Assembly: GCA_051746185.1 (NCBI GenBank)
Contig: JBNJEV010000002.1
Coordinates: 91,140 to 155,139 of the forward strand
Direction: 5' to 3'
Length of the DNA stretch: 64,000 nucleotides
Source of the DNA: GCA-2748055 sp051746185
GTDB taxonomy: Bacteria; Bacteroidota; Bacteroidia; Bacteroidales; GCA-2748055
The position numbers and the translations under genes were made by a program. The notes under the pieces were generated by a model. The model saw only the letters and a list, made by a program, of their open reading frames with translations, made no database searches and was not told the origin of the DNA. Shown piece after piece: positions 50,830 to 59,760 of the stretch (the stretch's first letter is position 1; each line of letters starts with the position of its first letter).

Positions 50830-50988
50830 TTACTTTTCTCTCTTAAAAAAATCATCAATGTGATCGTTATGAACCACCTGCTCATCGAAAACATAGGCTC
50901 CCGTCTTAGGCGAGCGCACCATCCTGATGCATTTGGTAAAATTCCTTCCAACTCCGCTCTGTAATGTTGCAACTACTTTCTTTGCCAT
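50830..50988 (-). CDS. DUF4295 small basic protein
   Basis: This 52-residue gene is shorter than most ORF cut-offs. It runs from ATG 50988 to the TAA at 50830-50832. The product begins MAKKVVATLQSGVGRNFTK and ends in IDDFFKREK, which matches DUF4295, a small conserved Bacteroidota protein encoded between rpmG and ftsY. The family is suspected to be ribosome-associated on the basis of neighbourhood and basic charge. It starts 10 bases after the rpmG stop. Confidence 0.93.
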   Translation of the reverse strand: MAKKVVATLQSGVGRNFTKCIRMVRSPKTGAYVFDEQVVHNDHIDDFFKREK

Positions 50989-50998
50989 GATTCACGGT

Positions 50999-51187
50999 TT
51001 ATTTGATTTCCCGGTGCACGGTGACTTTCTTTAAAATGGGATTGTATTTTTTCAACTCAAGCCTGTCAGGTGTGTTTTTCCTGTTTTTGGTCGTGATGTA
51101 TCGTGAAGTCCCGGGTATGCCGCTCTCCTTGTGCTCTGTACACTCAAGGATCACCTGAACCCGGTTTCCTTTCCCTTTTTTTGCCAT
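50999..51187 (-). CDS. rpmG: 50S ribosomal protein bL33
   Basis: The 62-residue protein MAKKGKGNRVQVILECTEHK, with TSRYITTKNRKNTPDRLELKK, matches bL33 of the form lacking the zinc-binding cysteine pairs. Only one Cys is present. It lies 12 bases after rpmB and is followed by DUF4295. Confidence 0.96.
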   Translation of the reverse strand: MAKKGKGNRVQVILECTEHKESGIPGTSRYITTKNRKNTPDRLELKKYNPILKKVTVHREIK

Positions 51188-51199
51188 TTCTGCAACTCC

Positions 51200-51442
51200 T
51201 TAATATGATTTCAAGTATCCTTTCTTGATCGCTTCATCCAGTGCGGCTTTCAAGCCCTTTTTATTGATGGTGCGTATTCCCTGGGCCGATACCCGGAGGT
51301 TAATATACCTGTCTTCCTCGGCCAGATAAAATCTCCTGTCAAAAAGATTGGGCTGAAAAGTCCTTTTAGTCCTTCTTTTTGAGTGAGATACGTTATTACC
51401 CACCATCATCTGTTTTCCTGTAATCTGACAAATTTTAGCCAT
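51200..51442 (-). CDS. rpmB: 50S ribosomal protein bL28
   Basis: Started at ATG 51442, the protein has 80 residues. MAKICQITGKQMMVGNNVSH and NLFDRRFYLAEEDRYINLRV are typical of bL28. An upstream in-frame ATG would add residues not found in the family. It is first in the rpmB-rpmG-DUF4295-ftsY-rimO unit and follows the cinA gene, which ends at 51554 on the same strand. Confidence 0.96.
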   Translation of the reverse strand: MAKICQITGKQMMVGNNVSHSKRRTKRTFQPNLFDRRFYLAEEDRYINLRVSAQGIRTINKKGLKAALDEAIKKGYLKSY

Positions 51443-51553
51443 TTCTTCCTGCCAATATTTCTGCTGGATTCTGATAACGAGGCGCAAATTACGTCAATAT
51501 TTATGAAATATTCAAACTTTCAGGAAAAAAAGTAGTCCGGAGATGGCTACAGA

Positions 51554-52798
51554 TCAGATCATATCCAGGATGAGCCTTCGCAGGAGCTGCATGGCACTGC
51601 AGGAAGCCTGGGTGACGATCCGCTCCCTGGATCCTCCGAATAGAAACTTTTTGGAATGAAGCCTTTGTTTAGTGGCAACTGCTATCCAGGTGGTCCCAAC
51701 AGGCTTTTCTTCGCTTCCTCCTGAAGGTCCTGCAATCCCTGTAACGGCGATCGCAGTCCCTGTATTGAAAGTTTTCATGATCCCCGATGCCATCTGTTCC
51801 GCCACTTCCCTGCTTACAGCCCCGAATCGTTCGATCAGGGATTCATCCACCTGCAGCATATTGGATTTGATGCGGTTATGGTAGGCAACCACCGAGCCCA
51901 AAAAATAATCTGAACTGCCGGGGATAGAGGTGATCAGTCTGGCCACATTTCCGCCCGTACAGCTTTCCGCAGTGGCCAGGGTGAGCTGCTTTTCCCTCAG
52001 GAGTTCTCCCAGGGCTTCCTCCAGGGAAATATCATCCAAACCAAACACATGTTCAGGTATAATAACCAGCAACTTATCAATGATTACCTTCAGTGTTTGA
52101 TCAGCTTTTTCGGCACATTTTCCGTATGCCGACAGACGGAGCCTGACAATCCCCGGACGGGGCAGGTAGGCCAGCTTCATGCATTCCGGAAGATCCCTCT
52201 CCCAGCTTTTGAGCAATTCCGCAAGGTAAGATTCAGGAACACCCTGGGTCATGATAGTCCTGTGGACCACCAGCGGTTTTTGGACGATCTTCCGTAGCCT
52301 TGGCAGCACGCGGTCTTCCATCAGGCTTTTCATCTCATAGGGTACGCCCGGCAGGGAAACCAGGATCGTCCCGTCTTTCTCGAACCACATCCCCGGGGCG
52401 GTGCCATGGTCATTCATCAGCACCTCGCACGACTCGGGCACATCCGCCTGCCGGAGATTGGCTTCCAGCATTTTTCTTCCCCTTATCCTGAAAAAACGGG
52501 TAATCCGTTGGAGTACTTCCGGATGAGTAACCAGTTGGGTGTTAAAATATTCAGCAAGGGTCTTTTTGGTGATATCATCCTTCGTGGGACCCAGTCCGCC
52601 CGTCATGATGATCAGTTCATAACTTCCCATCAGCCGGTCAAGCGTGGCGGAGATCTCGGTGGCGTCGTCAGCAACGGTCACCATCTCTCCCACCCTGATG
52701 CCCGAGGCACTGAGCCGTCTTGCAATGAATACCACATTGGTATCGGTCACCTGTCCGATCAGGATCTCATCCCCTATGGTGATCAGTGCACAGTTCAT
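51554..52798 (-). CDS. cinA: CinA-family nicotinamide-nucleotide amidohydrolase / ADP-ribose pyrophosphatase-like protein
   Basis: The 414-residue protein has an N-terminal MoaB/MogA-like (COG1058) domain (ALITIGDEILIGQVTDTN, IMTGGLGPTKDD) and a C-terminal PncC domain. The catalytic Ser lies in ATAESCTGGNVARLIT, followed by SDYFLGSVVAYHNRIK and VTGIAGPSGGSEEKPVG. Two-domain CinA recycles NMN to nicotinate mononucleotide and cleaves ADP-ribose. It lies upstream of rpmB on the same strand, the usual Bacteroidota neighbourhood, and ends 111 bases before the rpmB ATG. Confidence 0.96.
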   Translation of the reverse strand: MNCALITIGDEILIGQVTDTNVVFIARRLSASGIRVGEMVTVADDATEISATLDRLMGSYELIIMTGGLGPTKDDITKKTLAEYFNTQLVTHPEVLQRITRFFRIRGRKMLEANLRQADVPESCEVLMNDHGTAPGMWFEKDGTILVSLPGVPYEMKSLMEDRVLPRLRKIVQKPLVVHRTIMTQGVPESYLAELLKSWERDLPECMKLAYLPRPGIVRLRLSAYGKCAEKADQTLKVIIDKLLVIIPEHVFGLDDISLEEALGELLREKQLTLATAESCTGGNVARLITSIPGSSDYFLGSVVAYHNRIKSNMLQVDESLIERFGAVSREVAEQMASGIMKTFNTGTAIAVTGIAGPSGGSEEKPVGTTWIAVATKQRLHSKKFLFGGSRERIVTQASCSAMQLLRRLILDMI

Positions 52799-52862
52799 CT
52801 GGTGAAATATTCCTGGAACAGGATGTCAAAATTAAACAAATAAATGTAAATTTGCCCTTGCT

Positions 52863-52934
52863 GCGGGAGTAGCTCAGAGGTAGAGCATCAGCTTCCCAAG
52901 CTGAGGGTCGCGGGTTCGATCCCCGTTTCCCGCT
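52863..52934 (+). tRNA. tRNA-Gly (anticodon CCC)
   Basis: A complete cloverleaf of 72 nt folds: acceptor GCGGGAG with TTCCCGC (one G-T pair), D stem GCTC/GAGC, anticodon stem TCAGC/GCTGA with loop TTCCCAA (anticodon CCC), variable loop GGGTC, T stem GCGGG/CCCGT with TTCGATC loop. No CCA is encoded. Confidence 0.97.
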
Positions 52935-52945
52935 CGGTGAATATC

Positions 52946-52986
52946 AGGGACTTGGCAAAATAGACTGCTAAGTCCCTTTTTATTTG
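52946..52986 (+). terminator. Terminator after tRNA-Gly
   Basis: AGGGACTT (52946-52953) pairs perfectly with AAGTCCCT (52970-52977) around a 16-nt loop and is followed by TTTTATTTG. This is a standard intrinsic terminator 11 bases after the tRNA. Confidence 0.8.
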
Positions 52987-53093
52987 CACCGTCATTTATC
53001 AGTAAACACAGATCTCCATCGAACTGAAGATTCTCAGCAGCTTGCGGCGGAGAGAATCAATGGCCGGTTCTCTGAAGGCGTGCGGTTGGGTTC

Positions 53094-54326
53094 TCATTGA
53101 TTCCGCAACGAACGGATCCGTTTCAGCAGCGGGGGGTGTGAGTAATGCACAAAGACATAGGCGGGATGGGGGGTCAGGTTGCTCAGGTTGTTCCTGGAGA
53201 GCTTCTTGAGTGCGGATATAAGCGGTTCTTCCTTGTAATGTTCCCCCGCGAAGTTGTCTGCCTGGTATTCGATGTGCCTGGAATACTGATTGAATGCGAT
53301 GCCGATCAGGGTGGAGATGGGCGCGTAGAGCACCCCGAAGGCGATCAGTCCCAGGTGGAATGAGGCCTGCTCCCCGCCCAGGGCCACCGCGAAGCTCTTC
53401 TCTCCCACAAACAGGGAGAACAGGTAAAGGGTTATCCCGGTCTGGATGATCGAGAGGATCAGGCCGGTGGTGGTATGTTTTTTCTTATAATGGCCCACTT
53501 CATGTGCCAGCACAGACACGATCTCCTCCTCATCCAGGTCATTGATCAGGGTATCGAACAATACGATCCGTTTTTTCGGTCCAAGGCCCGTGAAATAGGC
53601 ATTGGCCTTGCTGGAGCGTTTGGATCCGTCCATCACGTAGATGTTCTTCAGCCTGAAACCCACGCTGTCGGCAAAGGATTCGATCTTCCTGCGCAGCGAG
53701 CCTTCCTCAAGCGGTGTCTGTTTGTTGAACAGGGGAACGATCAGGTTTGAATAGAACATGGTCATGAAAATGGAAAAAAGGGTCACCGCACCCAGGGCTG
53801 CCACCCAGAACCATTGCCCTGTCATCCGGTAGATCCACGTGATCAGGGCCAGTAATCCTCCCCCGATGACCAGACCGATCAGCCATCCTTTCAGCTTATC
53901 CAGGAAAAAAGTCTTCAGATCGGTCCGGTTAAAACCGTAACGTTCTTCGATCACGAATGTTTCATACAGAGAGAAGGGCGTGGAAAGAATGTCACCGGCC
54001 AGTGCAATGATCCCGAAGAAGATCAGAACGAACAGGATGTAATTCGAGGTGATCCCGCTCAGCCGGTCATCCAGCCAGCCGAAACCTCCCAGGAAAAAGA
54101 CAATCAGCAGGACCACCGTACTGACCGAGCTGGTAAGAAACGAAAACCGGATATTGTCCCGCTTGTACAGCTGACTTTTCCTGTACTCTTCGGCATCGTA
54201 AACATCCGCCACCTCCTCCGGCAACCCGGGGACGGTGTGTTTCAGATTCAGCATGTCCAGGATCCTTTCCAGAAGATAACCCAGAAGAAGGACCGCGATC
54301 AGTAATATGAAGACCATGTTGTACAT
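53094..54326 (-). CDS. M48 family membrane metallopeptidase (Ste24/CAAX protease type)
   Basis: The 410-residue protein has several transmembrane segments (for example VFILLIAVLLLGYLLERIL, STVVLLIVFFLGGFGWL, YILFVLIFFGIIALAGDIL). The zinc-protease motif HEVGH in VSVLAHEVGHYKKKHT lies between later helices, and the third ligand region is in YQADNFAG. The order of helices and length match Ste24-like CAAX prenyl protease 1 homologues. Bacterial members are thought to take part in membrane-protein quality control. The gene is followed on the minus strand by no close gene. Upstream, the DUF6340-like gene ends 8 bases before its start, so the two may be co-transcribed. Confidence 0.92.
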   Translation of the reverse strand: MYNMVFILLIAVLLLGYLLERILDMLNLKHTVPGLPEEVADVYDAEEYRKSQLYKRDNIRFSFLTSSVSTVVLLIVFFLGGFGWLDDRLSGITSNYILFVLIFFGIIALAGDILSTPFSLYETFVIEERYGFNRTDLKTFFLDKLKGWLIGLVIGGGLLALITWIYRMTGQWFWVAALGAVTLFSIFMTMFYSNLIVPLFNKQTPLEEGSLRRKIESFADSVGFRLKNIYVMDGSKRSSKANAYFTGLGPKKRIVLFDTLINDLDEEEIVSVLAHEVGHYKKKHTTTGLILSIIQTGITLYLFSLFVGEKSFAVALGGEQASFHLGLIAFGVLYAPISTLIGIAFNQYSRHIEYQADNFAGEHYKEEPLISALKKLSRNNLSNLTPHPAYVFVHYSHPPLLKRIRSLRNQ

Positions 54327-54333
54327 ATGTTCC

Positions 54334-55380
54334 TTAATTTATCACCTGGTCAATGACTTCCTTCCGGTTCTCCAGGCGTACATCAAGTTCCTCCCTGTAG
54401 TCATGTAACAACTCCAGGCTGTCGTATTGAAGGGACCTGTCGATCAGCAGGCTGGCAGAATCCAGATCATCTTCCAACTCATGATAGATGGCCATGTTAT
54501 ACAGCGACTTTGCGGCCAGTGTGCTGTCGGCGGAGGTGGCCGTCTGTTCCCAGAGAGCATAGGCTATGTCCCATTCCCCTTTGCTGGTATGCCTGGCAGC
54601 CCTCCGCAGCGCATCTTCCTTTCCCGTATACACCGTCCGGTAGGTTCGCACCCATACCGGCACAAGGTAACTCCCGTATCTTAATCCGCTTTCATAAAAC
54701 AATTCCCTGAGCATTTCGGCCGAGGAAGGTGTTCCTGTAAATTCGCCATCCTCCACCCTGGGGAAATAAAGGGTATCGACCGTGGAATACTCATCAAAGG
54801 GCCTGGGATTTCCGGGAAGGTAAATGGTCCATTGGATGCGGTTGCTGAAGATATAAAAATGGTTCCGGACCAAGGCCACTCCTTCACCGTCATCGTAATA
54901 ATCATATTGCTGTTCCATTCGAAGCGAATATTTCTCCAGGCTGACAATGGCATCGGTATTGGTCCTTTCACAGAGTGCGTTCACCTCCCGTTTGGTCAGG
55001 ATCAGGTCCCTGGTGAACAGGGTATCTTTCCTCCGCTGAGCCAGAAATTCCGGATCGTGAAACCTCTGGACGGGTGAATTTTTCAGTGCATCCGTCAGTC
55101 CGCGCTTAATGCTGTTAATGATCAGTGAATCAACGATCAGCAGTTCATCCCGGCCGAAACTCTCCCGGTCCTCTTCATTGAATGCATCCATTGAAACGGG
55201 TGCCCTGATCAGGATCAGAAGCCGGTTCACCTGATCGGGAAAGCTGACATTGGCCGGCTCCAGCACCTCAAACTCCACCACGCTGTACGTGCCTGCACAT
55301 CCATGAAGCCCCAGGATCAACAGCAACAGAAGAAAACAGGGGCGGCACTTTTCCCGGGGCATGATCCTCTTCATCTCCAT
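54334..55380 (-). CDS. DUF6340-like lipoprotein with TPR-like tail
   Basis: I start at ATG 55380 (348 residues). A start at 55374 is also possible. The lipobox ends at Cys28 (LLILGLHGC). The body resembles DUF6340 proteins: a beta-rich N-terminal part (TYSVVEFEVLEPANVSFPDQV), then FSNRIQWTIYLPG, and a C-terminal helical hairpin section like tetratricopeptides (KGEWDIAYALWEQTATSADS, AAKSLYNMAIYHELEDDLDSA). It is probably attached to a membrane in the periplasm; function unknown. It follows the fabG-type gene by 8 bases on the minus strand and precedes the Ste24-type gene. Confidence 0.75.
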   Translation of the reverse strand: MEMKRIMPREKCRPCFLLLLLILGLHGCAGTYSVVEFEVLEPANVSFPDQVNRLLILIRAPVSMDAFNEEDRESFGRDELLIVDSLIINSIKRGLTDALKNSPVQRFHDPEFLAQRRKDTLFTRDLILTKREVNALCERTNTDAIVSLEKYSLRMEQQYDYYDDGEGVALVRNHFYIFSNRIQWTIYLPGNPRPFDEYSTVDTLYFPRVEDGEFTGTPSSAEMLRELFYESGLRYGSYLVPVWVRTYRTVYTGKEDALRRAARHTSKGEWDIAYALWEQTATSADSTLAAKSLYNMAIYHELEDDLDSASLLIDRSLQYDSLELLHDYREELDVRLENRKEVIDQVIN

Positions 55381-55388
55381 CCGGTTAA

Positions 55389-56135
55389 CTAACCACTCAT
55401 TCCTCCGCACACCTGCAGGGTCTGTCCGGTCATGTAGGAGGACAGGTCAGAAGCCAGAAAGAGGGCCACATTGGCAACATCCTCCGGCACTCCCCCCCGC
55501 TTCAGGGGGATGGTTTTGATCCATTCTTCCTTTACCTGCTCCGGCAGGCGGTCGGTCATATCGGTGATAATGAAACCCGGTGCGATGGCATTGCAGCGCA
55601 CATTCCTGGATCCCATTTCCCTGGCGACCGATTTGGTAAAACCCAGGATCCCGGCCTTGGAAGCTGCATAGTTGGCCTGCCCGGCATTCCCGTTCACACC
55701 CACCACCGAACTCATGTTGATGATCGATCCCGTCCTTGCCTTCAGCATGTATTTCTGTGCGGCCTTGGTATAGTTGAAGACCGATTTCAGGTTCACCTTG
55801 ATCACCAGGTCCCACATCTCCTCGGTCATTCGCATGAGCAGCGTATCCCGGGTAATCCCGGCATTGTTGACCAGCACATCGATCTTTTCATAATCCGAGA
55901 TGACCTGGTCCACCAGCTTCCGGGTTTCCTCAAAGTCACTGGCATCGCTTACATATCCCCTGCTTTTTACACCCAGCTCATTCAGCTCTTTTTCCAGTGA
56001 TTCCATATGTTCGTCCCGGACTAGATCGGTGAAGGCGATATCGGCCCCTTCCCGGGCAAAACGCAGTGCGATCATACGGCCGATTCCCCTGGCAGCTCCC
56101 GTAATCAGCGCAACTTTTCCCTGTAACAGATCCAT
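55389..56135 (-). CDS. fabG: 3-oxoacyl-[ACP] reductase FabG
   Basis: The 248-residue SDR has the cofactor motif TGAARGIGR, NNAGITRDTLLMRM (a strong FabG signature), the catalytic Ser in INMSSVVGVNGNAGQ, YAASK, and the ending SSYMTGQTLQVCGGMS. FabG reduces 3-oxoacyl-ACP with NADPH in fatty-acid elongation. No other fab genes are here; sucD is 31 bases upstream and a DUF6340-like gene downstream. Another SDR role cannot be excluded, but the sequence is close to the canonical form. Confidence 0.92.
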   Translation of the reverse strand: MDLLQGKVALITGAARGIGRMIALRFAREGADIAFTDLVRDEHMESLEKELNELGVKSRGYVSDASDFEETRKLVDQVISDYEKIDVLVNNAGITRDTLLMRMTEEMWDLVIKVNLKSVFNYTKAAQKYMLKARTGSIINMSSVVGVNGNAGQANYAASKAGILGFTKSVAREMGSRNVRCNAIAPGFIITDMTDRLPEQVKEEWIKTIPLKRGGVPEDVANVALFLASDLSSYMTGQTLQVCGGMSG

Positions 56136-56166
56136 TTTCCTGAAAATGTTTAATATGGTTTATATT

Positions 56167-57042
56167 TTACTCGTGATCCACCATCTCCGCCATCCTGCTT
56201 CCGATCTCCGCCGGGGAAACGACCACCGCCAGGCCGCATTCCTGCATGATCTTCATTTTGGCTTCGGCCGTATCCGCCTTTCCTCCGATAATGGCACCTG
56301 CATGCCCCATCCTTCGGCCTTTTGGCGCGGTCTGTCCGGCAATAAACCCGACCACCGGTTTTGTTCCGTGATCCCTGATCCACTCCGCAGCCTCGGTTTC
56401 CATGCTTCCTCCGATCTCCCCGATCATGATGATCCCTTTGGTCTGGGTATCCTCCATGAACAGTCTGACAATGTCCAGCATGGAGGACCCGATAATGGGA
56501 TCCCCTCCGATGCCCACGCAGGTGGACTGCCCCAGTCCGGTTTTGGTAACCTGGTCTACCGCTTCATAAGTGAGGGTCCCCGAACGGGAAACGATCCCCA
56601 CGATCCCTTTCTGATGGATAAAACCCGGCATGATTCCCACCTTGGATTCATCCGGAGTGATCACACCCGGACAGTTGGGACCGATCAGGCGGGTATCCTT
56701 TTTTGCCAGATAATCCCTGACCCGGATCATGTCCGATGTGGGTATACCTTCGGTGATGCAGACAGTCAGCCGGATGTCCGCATCGGCAGCTTCCATGATC
56801 GCATCGGCAGCAAATGGAGGGGGGACAAAGATCACCGAGGTATCGGCCCCGGTTTCTCTGACCGATTCTTCAACAGTATTGAAGACAGGTTTCTCCAGAT
56901 GCCTCTGTCCGCCTTTCCCGGGAGTGACCCCGCCCACCAGTTCGGTTCCGTAATCCAGCATCTGCCGGGCATGAAAAGTACCCTCACTCCCGGTAAACCC
57001 CTGAACGATCACCCTGGATTTGTTATTCAGCAAAATACTCAT
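56167..57042 (-). CDS. sucD: Succinyl-CoA synthetase alpha subunit
   Basis: I start at ATG 57042 (291 residues, normal length), because MSILLNNKSRVIVQGFTGSEG matches the family; an in-frame upstream ATG would add 30 unrelated residues. The CoA-binding domain shows GFTGSEGTFHARQM. GPNCPGVITP and the phospho-histidine loop GHAGAIIGG are intact. With SucC it makes succinate and ATP or GTP from succinyl-CoA. No sucC is in the window, and the alpha and beta genes are often apart in Bacteroidota. It is divergent from the AraC-type regulator gene, with 88 bases between. Confidence 0.96.
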   Translation of the reverse strand: MSILLNNKSRVIVQGFTGSEGTFHARQMLDYGTELVGGVTPGKGGQRHLEKPVFNTVEESVRETGADTSVIFVPPPFAADAIMEAADADIRLTVCITEGIPTSDMIRVRDYLAKKDTRLIGPNCPGVITPDESKVGIMPGFIHQKGIVGIVSRSGTLTYEAVDQVTKTGLGQSTCVGIGGDPIIGSSMLDIVRLFMEDTQTKGIIMIGEIGGSMETEAAEWIRDHGTKPVVGFIAGQTAPKGRRMGHAGAIIGGKADTAEAKMKIMQECGLAVVVSPAEIGSRMAEMVDHE

Positions 57043-57130
57043 GAAAAAGGTCTTTCCGTTTTCTTTCGACCAGGTTCTAAAAGTAGATACAATGTCAGTG
57101 AAAACAAAATAATATTTTTTACTTTTAGAC

Positions 57131-58255
57131 ATGGAAGCGATCCTCTATATCGGTATCTCCCAGACTCTTTTTCTGGGAATCCTCATCGCAACCAAAAAAC
57201 CGCGAATGCTGGCCAACCAGATTCTGGGGGCATGGTTGCTGATCATCTGCGTGGAGATGGTCATTGCCCTGATCGATCTTACACTGGTGGATCTCTACCC
57301 CATCAAGATCCTTCCTTTTATCTACGGACCTTTGCTTCTGCTGTATGCCCGACTGATGACCAGCGAACATCCCACAGTGCATTCGGGATACCTGTGGCAT
57401 TTTTCGCCTTTTTTCGTATTTCTGCTCCTGCACCTTATTTTCATAGACGAGCCGGTGATGACCGGCACGGAAGGTTTTCTGGTGATCGACCGTTTTGTAT
57501 CCATCCGCATTCTCTATGCGGTGACCTTTTTTGTTTCCATCACCGGTTATTCCATCGCCACTTTTGTGGTGATCAACAAACACCAGAGGCGCCTCAAGGA
57601 ATTGGTGAGCTACTCCTCCGGCAGGATCACCCTGCAATGGCTGCTCGGACTTTCCATTACATTCTATGTGGGATATGTGGTGATGTTTATTTTCGGGGGG
57701 ATCGACATCATGGTGGGTTTCATGCCCTTCGATCCCTATGAGATCTCGTTTATCGGCCTGACGATCCTGACCTTTCTCTTCGGAGTGTTTGGATTTAACC
57801 AGTCCAGCATCTTCGAGGAGGTGGTGAAGTACAAGGAACCGGAGGATGAGCAGGATGTGATTGGATCAGATAAGTACCAGCGGTCAGGGCTGAAGAGTGC
57901 AGATGTGGACCGTTACATCAGGAAGATCCGGGATCACATGGAAAATGACAAACTTTACCTTGACCGGGAACTGAGCATCTACGATCTCTCGGAAAACCTC
58001 GATATCCCCAGGCACTTCCTTTCCGAGGTGATCAATGAACACATGGGAAAGAACTTTTACAATTTGGTGAATGATTACCGCGTGGAAGAAGTAAAGCGGC
58101 GCCTGACAGATCCCAAATACAAACACCTTACCATTCTTGCCATCGCCTATGATTCAGGATTCAATGCAAAATCCAGTTTCAACACCATCTTTAAGGAAAA
58201 GACCGGGATGACCCCCAGCGAATACCTGAAAAAGGTCAGCGCCAGAGATTCCTGA
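57131..58255 (+). CDS. AraC-family transcriptional regulator with membrane-embedded N-terminus
   Basis: The 374-residue protein has about seven hydrophobic segments in residues 1-225 (LYIGISQTLFLGILIA, ILGAWLLIICVEMVIALIDL, LWHFSPFFVFLLLHLIF, LQWLLGLSITFYVGYVVMFIF). A linker (about 230-270) leads to an AraC double helix-turn-helix at 270-370 (LSIYDLSENLDIPRHFLSEVIN, LTILAIAYDSGFNAKSSFNTIF, KTGMTPSEYLKK). Such proteins sense a signal in or outside the membrane and bind DNA. Targets are unknown; the divergent sucD gene or itself are candidates. Its 3' end overlaps the convergent aldehyde dehydrogenase gene by 20 bases. Confidence 0.9.
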   Translation: MEAILYIGISQTLFLGILIATKKPRMLANQILGAWLLIICVEMVIALIDLTLVDLYPIKILPFIYGPLLLLYARLMTSEHPTVHSGYLWHFSPFFVFLLLHLIFIDEPVMTGTEGFLVIDRFVSIRILYAVTFFVSITGYSIATFVVINKHQRRLKELVSYSSGRITLQWLLGLSITFYVGYVVMFIFGGIDIMVGFMPFDPYEISFIGLTILTFLFGVFGFNQSSIFEEVVKYKEPEDEQDVIGSDKYQRSGLKSADVDRYIRKIRDHMENDKLYLDRELSIYDLSENLDIPRHFLSEVINEHMGKNFYNLVNDYRVEEVKRRLTDPKYKHLTILAIAYDSGFNAKSSFNTIFKEKTGMTPSEYLKKVSARDS

Positions 58256-59624
58256 ACGATCTTCCCATCACCGACCGGTATATCTTCAGGTTGAACTTTC
58301 TGTAAGGAGGGTATTTCAAAGGAGCATCGAACCAGGTAGGCTTGTTGAGCAGGGTTTTGTGGTGACTGAAAATCTTAAACCCCGCCTTCCCGTGATAACT
58401 TCCCATCCCCGATGCTCCCAGTCCCCCGAAAGGCGTATTCAAATTGACGAACTGCAACACCACATCATTGATCATTCCTCCCCCTGACGGGATCATCCTC
58501 ATCATTTTCTTTGCTTTTCTGATGTTCCGGGTAAATATGTACAGTGACTGGGGCGCGGGCTGGTTTTTCAGCATCTCTGTAAGATGGTCCGGGTCCCGGT
58601 ACGTGAGAACGGGCATCACCGGTCCGAAAACCTCTTCCTGCATGATCCTGTCGGCGGGGGTAACATCACAAAGCACGGTGGGTTCAATGTACAGGTCCTC
58701 CCGGTGTCCCTTCCCTCCCACCACCACTTTTCCGGGATCGATCAGGGACATGACCCTGTCAAAATGATCTTCGTTGATCATCCGGGGAAGCACGGGGCTC
58801 TGACGGGGATCCTTTCCATAGATCCGGACAATGTTTTGTTTGATTTCCTCCACAAGGGGATCCCTGATGGATTCATGTAAGAACACATGGTCGGGGGAAA
58901 CACATGCCATCCCATTGTTATGGAATTTACCCCAGGTAAGCCTCTTTGCGGTGATTTTGATCCGGCAATCGGGCATGACGATCGCGGGATTCTTTCCTCC
59001 CAGTTCAAGGGTGACCGGGGTGAGGTGTTCTGCGGCGGCCTTCATCACGATCCTTCCCACTTCGGTGCTGCCGGTAAAGAAGATCTTATCGAATCTTTCT
59101 TTCAGCAGAGCAGTGGTCTCTTCCACCCCTCCCTCCTGCACGTAGAAGAGCTCCCGGGGAAAATTCCTGTTGATCAGACGGGCAAGGGCTTCCGAGGTAT
59201 AGGAGGAGATCTCGCTGGGCTTCAGGATCACCGTGTTGCCGGCTGCCAGTGCGGAAATGGCCGGAACAAGGGACAGCATGAGCGGATAATTCCAGGGAGC
59301 GATCACCAGGACAACCCCGAAAGGCAGGGGAATATTCCTGGAGGTGGCAGGGAAATTGACCAGGTTGGTGCGGTACCGCCGGGGCTTTGCCCACCGGTGC
59401 AAATGACGGATCGCATGGTTGATCTCCCCGTAGGAAAGGCTCAGTTCATTTTCCACAACAAGGTAAAAGGACTTGCGGAAGTCTTTGTAAAGGGCTTCTG
59501 CAAGGAAGTGTTCGTTTTCCAGCAACAGATCCCGGAGTTTTCTTAAGGTCTGTTTCCGCTGAGCGAGGGGTCTTGTGTGGCCTTCCAGGAAATACCTTCT
59601 CTGGGCTTCGATCAGTGTTTTCAT
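58236..59624 (-). CDS. Aldehyde dehydrogenase (class 3-like)
   Basis: The 462-residue protein lacks the long N-terminus of class 1/2 enzymes and matches ALDH3-type length. FGVVLVIAPWNYPLMLSLVP, the glycine motif FFTGSTEVGRIV, the catalytic Glu in TLELGGKNPAIVM and the catalytic Cys in NNGMACVSPDHVF are all present. EEVFGPVMPVLTY and a C-terminal hydrophobic end are typical. It oxidises medium or long-chain aldehydes with NAD(P)+. It is probably monocistronic; its 3' end overlaps the regulator gene by 20 bases in antisense. Confidence 0.93.
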   Translation of the reverse strand: MKTLIEAQRRYFLEGHTRPLAQRKQTLRKLRDLLLENEHFLAEALYKDFRKSFYLVVENELSLSYGEINHAIRHLHRWAKPRRYRTNLVNFPATSRNIPLPFGVVLVIAPWNYPLMLSLVPAISALAAGNTVILKPSEISSYTSEALARLINRNFPRELFYVQEGGVEETTALLKERFDKIFFTGSTEVGRIVMKAAAEHLTPVTLELGGKNPAIVMPDCRIKITAKRLTWGKFHNNGMACVSPDHVFLHESIRDPLVEEIKQNIVRIYGKDPRQSPVLPRMINEDHFDRVMSLIDPGKVVVGGKGHREDLYIEPTVLCDVTPADRIMQEEVFGPVMPVLTYRDPDHLTEMLKNQPAPQSLYIFTRNIRKAKKMMRMIPSGGGMINDVVLQFVNLNTPFGGLGASGMGSYHGKAGFKIFSHHKTLLNKPTWFDAPLKYPPYRKFNLKIYRSVMGRSFRNLWR

Positions 59625-59760
59625 CCCCTAAAATTAGAAATTATCGATTCAAATGGTTCACCCCGCTCAGTCTGGACCTCTGTTGATGGTTTCACATGTC
59701 CGTCCCGCGAACATCGGACGATGAACCGGCCTTGTTTACTTATTTTCGGGGCAAAACCGG

